Of a stretch of 11,155 bases of DNA, positions 7,074 through 11,155 are shown one piece after another. Position numbers and translations under genes: made by a program. Each line of letters starts with the position of its first letter. Within the stretch, counting starts at the first letter, position 1. The notes under the pieces are model-generated. The model was not told the origin of the DNA. It was given only the letters and a program-made list of their open reading frames with translations, and did not search any database. Origin of the DNA: Rhodospirillaceae bacterium (lineage in GTDB: Bacteria > Pseudomonadota > Alphaproteobacteria > TMED109 > TMED131); assembly GCA_902547175.1 (NCBI GenBank), contig CACCMS010000029.1, forward strand, positions 1 to 11,155. The letters are read 5' to 3'.

Positions 7074-7236
7074 TTGTACTTGGTGTTTTGTTAATTCAAA
7101 AGTAAAAGGGAATTAGGTTGAAATCCTAAGCTGTCTCCGCAACTGTACAAGTTTAGTTAACTATTAAGCCACTGCTTTGTCGGGAAGGAAAGTTAACGTA
7201 AATACTTTAAGCCAGGAAACCTGCCAAGCACAGTCT
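7074..7236 (+). promoter_or_regulatory. Cobalamin (B12) riboswitch aptamer
   Basis: All core blocks of the adenosylcobalamin-type riboswitch are present in order: TTGGTG (7080-7085), AAAAGGGAA (7104-7112), a P5 hairpin TTAGG/CCTAA with loop TTGAAAT (7113-7129), GCTGTCTCCGCAACTGT (7130-7146), AAGCCACTG (7166-7174), CGGGAAGG (7181-7188) and the B12 box AGCCAGGAAACCTGCC (7210-7225). The ends pair as P1: TTGTACTTGG (7074-7083) with CCAAGCACAG (7224-7233) leaves one mismatch. High cobalamin normally lowers expression of the gene downstream, here btuB. The expression platform (about 7237-7310) has a small hairpin (7256-7261 with 7265-7270) and a T7 run at 7290-7296. No stem sits directly before the T-run, so control of translation is more likely than termination, but this is inference. 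Confidence 0.96.
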
Positions 7237-7308
7237 GTAGCTTAACGTCGGAGGGTGCGTTTAAAGCGCGATTCATTCGTTCATGGACATTTTTTTATAA
7301 TTATTGAA

Positions 7309-7316
7309 AAGGTGAG
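7309..7316 (+). promoter_or_regulatory. Shine-Dalgarno site of btuB
   Basis: AAGGTGAG lies close upstream of the ATG at 7319 and is one of only two clear ribosome sites in the window. A riboswitch acting on translation would need such an accessible site to hide. The pairing partner is not obvious by eye. Confidence 0.6.
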
Positions 7317-7318
7317 CT

Positions 7319-9145
7319 ATGCATTTTTACATTCTACTTTTATTTTGTTTTGTTCAATATAAACTTTTAATTTCTGCTGATGATTTAGGACAAGTTGTTA
7401 TTTCTCCTAATAAATCTTTATATCAACTTGATAAATCAGGAGCGTCAGTTTTGTTAATAGAAAAAAAAGAAATTGAAGAATCCCCATCTACTACAATTAG
7501 TGGTCTACTTCAAGAGTATGGAGGTTTTTCAGTAGCTACAAAAGGTAACAAAGGATCAGATAACAGTTATTTTAATAGAGGCTTGGCCAGAAAATATATA
7601 AAAGTGTTGGTAGATGGAATGGATCTTTCTGATATTACTTCCACACAAGAAGAGCCAACATATATAGATGATATAGGCAGTAATAATATTGGAACTATAG
7701 AAATATTAAATGGATCACAAGGAACAATGTATGGTGGGGATGCTATTGGTGGAGTTATATCTATAAATTCTAATAAGGCTACAAGGTTAGGACTAACCCA
7801 AGAAAATACTTTACAAGGAGGTTCTTATGGAACTATTAGCAACTCACATTCATTAAAATTTCTAGATAACAGAGTTAACCTATCATTAAATGTTGACTCC
7901 GAAAGATCAACAGGATATAGCTCATTTATAGATAATGGATTAAGTCATTTTGAAAAAGATGGATACTACCTATACGGAGGTTCTTTAGTATCTGGTTTCA
8001 AAGTAAATAAAAATTTAAAACTAAATTTAAATGCTAGGTCTTATTACAAATATAATGAATTTGATGATAACTATTCATTTCCCGGGGACAGCTTATACCA
8101 CTACAGATATGACAAAGCTAAAGCATTACTATTAAATGTCATATATTCAAAAGATAATCTTAATCATAAATTTACATTTCAACCTACTTATACAAATAGA
8201 ATAAATGTTAGTAATTATGGGAGATACGAATATGATGGAAGAAAAAATAAATTTGAATATTTATTAACAACTAGTCTTTGGCAGATTGATACTCTATTAG
8301 GAATAGATTATTTAAAAAAAAATGCTGATATGACTGGTACTCTCGCTGATCAAAAAATTTATTCTTTTTTTTCTGAACTAAAGATAAAACCAACCCTTAA
8401 TACTAACTTAGATATTTCTGGAAGAAGAGAATATGATGACAACTACGGAAAGTTTGACACAGGTAGAATTCAAATAAATCATAACCTATACAATTCACTT
8501 ATATTTAGAGCTAGCATAGGAACAGGTTATAGAACCCCTACACCTTATGAGTTGTATAGCGCATATGGGAATACTAATTTACAACCAGAGAGCTCTTTAA
8601 CTTATGACTTAGGAGGTGAGTTAAGTTTTTTTAAAAATTTATCAAATTTATATCTGGGTGTTTTTGAAACTAAAGTAGAAGATATTATTACCTATGCTTC
8701 CTCAAAATATAGACAAACTGCATCAAATTTGAAATCTAATGGTTTAGAATTAAGGTTGAAAAGTAAAATATCTAATAAGATTTCTACTGGATTGAACTTT
8801 ACCAAAACTAATGCAAAAGAAAATGATGGTGACAATATTGTATTAGTTCCAAAAAATAAAGTTTTATACTTTTTAAACTTAAATCCTCTAGAAAATATAA
8901 GTATTAATACTTCTTTTCAGTATCAAAACAAATCCAAAGATACCAAATATAATGAACTTCCTACTTATAAATCTTTAAACTTGTATTCAAGTTATAAATT
9001 CGAAAATAATGCTAAAGCATTTTTTAAAATTGAAAATCTACTTGATAGAGAAAATATAGTAAACAGAGGCGGTGGAACATCTGAAAATCTTGGCTACAAA
9101 AGTCCGGAGCTCTCAATTTACTTAGGTATAAAGTTTACAAATTAA
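7319..9145 (+). CDS. btuB: BtuB-like TonB-dependent cobalamin receptor
   Basis: Outer-membrane receptor that moves cobalamins or corrinoids into the periplasm, powered by TonB. Its length of 608 residues is close to E. coli BtuB (614). It begins with a signal peptide (MHFYILLLFCFVQYKLLISA, cleavage likely before DDLG) and a TonB-box-like LGQVVIS (23-29). The plug includes YFNRGLARKYIKVLVDGMDL and EILNGSQGTMYGGDAIGGVISI, closely following the BtuB plug pattern. In the barrel, GYRTPTPYELYSAYGNTNLQPE and FFKIENLLDRENIVNRGGG are the usual late-barrel blocks, and the final strand ends LGIKFTN. The substrate is inferred mainly from the cobalamin riboswitch in its leader. The N-terminus after cleavage resembles that of the other receptor here (DDLGQV against EDLGTV), so one TonB may serve both. 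A DUF6580 gene follows after 36 bases, probably co-transcribed. Confidence 0.92.
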   Translation: MHFYILLLFCFVQYKLLISADDLGQVVISPNKSLYQLDKSGASVLLIEKKEIEESPSTTISGLLQEYGGFSVATKGNKGSDNSYFNRGLARKYIKVLVDGMDLSDITSTQEEPTYIDDIGSNNIGTIEILNGSQGTMYGGDAIGGVISINSNKATRLGLTQENTLQGGSYGTISNSHSLKFLDNRVNLSLNVDSERSTGYSSFIDNGLSHFEKDGYYLYGGSLVSGFKVNKNLKLNLNARSYYKYNEFDDNYSFPGDSLYHYRYDKAKALLLNVIYSKDNLNHKFTFQPTYTNRINVSNYGRYEYDGRKNKFEYLLTTSLWQIDTLLGIDYLKKNADMTGTLADQKIYSFFSELKIKPTLNTNLDISGRREYDDNYGKFDTGRIQINHNLYNSLIFRASIGTGYRTPTPYELYSAYGNTNLQPESSLTYDLGGELSFFKNLSNLYLGVFETKVEDIITYASSKYRQTASNLKSNGLELRLKSKISNKISTGLNFTKTNAKENDGDNIVLVPKNKVLYFLNLNPLENISINTSFQYQNKSKDTKYNELPTYKSLNLYSSYKFENNAKAFFKIENLLDRENIVNRGGGTSENLGYKSPELSIYLGIKFTN

Positions 9146-9181
9146 AGTGAAATTAAATCAGATATACTGTATGATAATAAT

Positions 9182-9691
9182 ATGAATAATACTTTATTAA
9201 AAAAATTCATATTAATTAGTTTTCTTTCAATAATTTTAAGCAGGCTATTACCTCATCCACCTAATTTTACTTCAACAATTGCTGTTGCTTTTTACCTTCC
9301 CGCTCTTTTTGGCGCTAAATTTATAATTGTTGCACTTGGTGCATTTATTATTAGCGACTTAATTCTAGGTTTACATAGTTTAGTTTTTTTTACATGGGGT
9401 AGTTTATTTTTAATAGCATATTTTGCAAAATACTTTCAAAAATTTTATTTTAGAGTCTTTGGGGTTTCATTAAGTTGCATTATTTTTTTTCTATTTTCAA
9501 ACTTTGGTGTTTGGGCTTTAAGCGATCTGTATGTAAAAAACTTAGAAGGGCTGATCTTATGTTACACCATGGCTATTCCATTTTTACAAAGTAGTTTAAT
9601 AGGTACTATAATTTTTTCTATTTTTATAGAATTTTTATTATGTTTAAATAATACAAAAAATTTTATAAGAAGAATTAATACTATTAATTAA
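9182..9691 (+). CDS. DUF6580-type membrane protein, candidate B12 transporter component
   Basis: A 169-residue very hydrophobic protein with about five membrane helices. Conserved-looking blocks are RLLPHPPNFT (21-30) after the first helix, ISDLILGLHS (57-66), FSNFGVW (105-111), and LILCYTMAIPF (124-134). I recognise this pattern as the DUF6580 family of putative transport proteins, whose size and layout resemble the substrate-binding S-components of ECF transporters. It follows btuB by 36 bases with no visible terminator or promoter, so the cobalamin riboswitch likely controls it too. No BtuC, BtuD or BtuF is encoded nearby. Inference: it may carry cobalamin or a precursor across the inner membrane. 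It is not obviously the described BtuM family, and family membership is from memory. The start ATG lacks a ribosome site. Its stop overlaps the convergent SLC13 gene by 8 bases. Confidence 0.75.
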   Translation: MNNTLLKKFILISFLSIILSRLLPHPPNFTSTIAVAFYLPALFGAKFIIVALGAFIISDLILGLHSLVFFTWGSLFLIAYFAKYFQKFYFRVFGVSLSCIIFFLFSNFGVWALSDLYVKNLEGLILCYTMAIPFLQSSLIGTIIFSIFIEFLLCLNNTKNFIRRINTIN

Positions 9692-11155
9692 TTTTTCCAC
9701 TCAAAGCCCAATCAGGTATACTTGTTATTTGTAATCCAAAGAAAAGATCTAATATAACGATGCTCAATATTGAGACCACTAGAGCGGATATAATATTTAA
9801 ACCTATACCTGCCTTTATCATATCTTTAATATCTAATTGTCCGCTTCCAAAAATTACAGCATTTGGAGGAGTTGCTATAGGTAACATAAATGCACAGCTT
9901 GCTGCTATAGTTGTTGGAATGACAAAAAATAATGGATTTATTTCCAAGCCTATCGCAAAAATTATTAATATAGGAATAAAGGTTGCTACTGTAGCAGTAT
10001 TTGAGTTAAGTTCAGTTAAGAAAATTATCAATAAAACCGAGATAAGTATCAAAGCATAAATATCTATATGGTACAAATAATCTGAAAATGAGCCTATCCA
10101 ATTTGCTAACCCTGAAGACTTAAAAGCATTAGATAACGCTATACCTCCTCCTACCAAAAATAATACACCCCAGGGAATCTTACTAGCTGCTTCCCAATTG
10201 CAGGCTCTCTTATTTTTTCCAGTAGGTATTATAAAAAGCATGATTGCTCCAAAAATACTAATGGAAGTATCATTAAGGTTTAAATCTAATAAATTATTCA
10301 ATACTTTTCTAAATATCCATAAACTAGCTGTAAAAAAAAAAATAATGGCTACTGCCTTCTCAGTTGCACTTGCTTTTCCAATTTTTTCATTAAGATCAGT
10401 TAATACTTTCTCAAGTGCAGAAGATTTTTTAGAAGAGACTTTAAAAATTATTTTATTCAAAAAAAACCAAACTATTGGTAATAAGACTAAAACTATAGGA
10501 AACCCTATAATAAACCAATCTATAAAGTCTATACTATAATTGTAAGTCTCACTTAATATACTTGCCAACATGATATTTGTTGGAGTACCTATAAGCGTTG
10601 CTGCTCCACCAATAGAAGCAGAGTAGGCTATGGCCAACAATAATGGTATCGCAAATTCATTTTTATTTATAATATTATTTTTTGAAAAAATAGTAATCAC
10701 AGACATTGCTATAGGTAACATCATAACAGTAGAGGCTGTATTACTTACCCACATACTTAACATAGCCGTTGTAAACATAAACCCTGCAATAATTTTACTT
10801 GGGCTTGTGCCAGATAGTCCTAAAATTTTTAGGGCTATTCTTTTATGTAACCCACTACTCTCCATAGCAGAGGCTATTATAAAACCTCCCAAAAATAATA
10901 AAACTAATGGGTGAGCATAAGACGCTGAAACTGTTTTGATACTGAATGTTTCTAAAAGTGGAAATAAAACTAATGGCACTAATCCAGTAATATAAATGGG
11001 AACTGCTTCTGTAACCCACCAAATAGTCATCAAGGTAGCAACTCCGGCAGTTAACCAAGCAGTTCTATTTAATCCTACTGGTGGTTCTGTAAAAATAAAG
11101 CTTAATAGAATTAAAAAACCAATAGTGATACCATATAAAGATATTTTATTTTTTG
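9684..11155 (-). CDS. SLC13/DASS-family sodium-coupled anion symporter, 5' end outside the window
   Basis: Inner-membrane carrier of the divalent anion/Na+ symporter family, which takes up dicarboxylates such as succinate, or sulfate. The frame is open to the right edge. The residues before TTG 11031-11033 (FIFTEPPVGLNRTAWLTAGV and onward) belong to the family's usual N-terminus, so neither this TTG nor the ATG next to it is the true start. At least 490 residues are present. Counting from that TTG codon, the paired sodium-site motifs are visible: WVSNTASTVMMLP with SNT at 97-99 and GTPTN at 149-153, then NSNTATVATFIP at 343-354 and ATPPNAV at 387-393. The N-terminal block IWWVTEAVPIYITGLVPLVLFPLL is also diagnostic. 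Substrate cannot be decided; the SNT motifs indicate sodium coupling. It converges on the DUF6580 gene, with the two stops sharing 9684-9691. Its promoter lies beyond the window. Confidence 0.94.
   Translation of the reverse strand, partial: KNKISLYGITIGFLILLSFIFTEPPVGLNRTAWLTAGVATLMTIWWVTEAVPIYITGLVPLVLFPLLETFSIKTVSASYAHPLVLLFLGGFIIASAMESSGLHKRIALKILGLSGTSPSKIIAGFMFTTAMLSMWVSNTASTVMMLPIAMSVITIFSKNNIINKNEFAIPLLLAIAYSASIGGAATLIGTPTNIMLASILSETYNYSIDFIDWFIIGFPIVLVLLPIVWFFLNKIIFKVSSKKSSALEKVLTDLNEKIGKASATEKAVAIIFFFTASLWIFRKVLNNLLDLNLNDTSISIFGAIMLFIIPTGKNKRACNWEAASKIPWGVLFLVGGGIALSNAFKSSGLANWIGSFSDYLYHIDIYALILISVLLIIFLTELNSNTATVATFIPILIIFAIGLEINPLFFVIPTTIAASCAFMLPIATPPNAVIFGSGQLDIKDMIKAGIGLNIISALVVSILSIVILDLFFGLQITSIPDWALSGKIN

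Noticed and set aside
7256..7296. Hairpin plus T7 run downstream of the B12 riboswitch as an intrinsic terminator
   Set aside because: About 20 unpaired bases separate the hairpin from the T-run, so it does not have terminator geometry.
9760..10914. Three plus-strand frames of 94-113 codons opposite the SLC13 gene
   Set aside because: They are antisense translations of membrane segments, with no ribosome sites or family resemblance.
1..11155. CRISPR arrays, insertion sequences, tRNA or rRNA genes
   Set aside because: No repeated spacer structure, transposase or RNA gene motifs were seen on either strand.

Overview
The window is strongly AT-rich bacterial chromosome with tightly packed genes, many long A/T runs inside coding regions and few visible Shine-Dalgarno sites. 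Gene content and protein subtypes point to an alphaproteobacterium with a streamlined AT-rich genome, plausibly a marine lineage of the SAR11/HIMB59 style. The main clues are the folE/hisI neighbourhood, a HisI that has DDDQD and ends in NPTKL, and a Maf with a TILGLPILPL tail. This placement is inference; no 16S rRNA or other taxonomic marker is present.

Left part, minus strand (1-2381): folE (GTP cyclohydrolase I), maf (nucleotide pyrophosphatase, apparently with a TTG start) and cysS (cysteinyl-tRNA synthetase) form a compact unit read right to left. cysS carries a one-base frameshift in a 7-A run. Its C-terminal part continues in another frame and leaves the window at position 1.

Middle, plus strand (2465-7048): hisI is divergent from folE. 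A good sigma70-type promoter with a 17-bp palindrome between its hexamers then precedes a large TonB-dependent receptor of unknown substrate, a TonB protein, SufE, and a 101-residue DUF6787-like membrane protein. That last gene has no ATG or GTG codon in frame. It appears to start at an AUU codon directly after the sufE stop, behind a clean AGGAG.

Right part (7041-9691, plus strand): a promoter, a cobalamin riboswitch, btuB (outer-membrane B12 receptor) and a small polytopic membrane protein of the DUF6580 type form a B12-controlled uptake unit. The TonB encoded upstream could energise both receptors. No BtuC, BtuD, BtuF, ExbB or ExbD is visible, so the DUF6580 protein is a candidate for the inner-membrane step. 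Converging on this unit from the right is an SLC13/DASS sodium-coupled anion symporter gene (minus strand), whose N-terminus lies beyond the window.

Most of the window is ordinary housekeeping and uptake. The points worth a second look are the cysS frameshift, the AUU-started gene, the palindrome in the receptor promoter, and the btuB-DUF6580 pairing.
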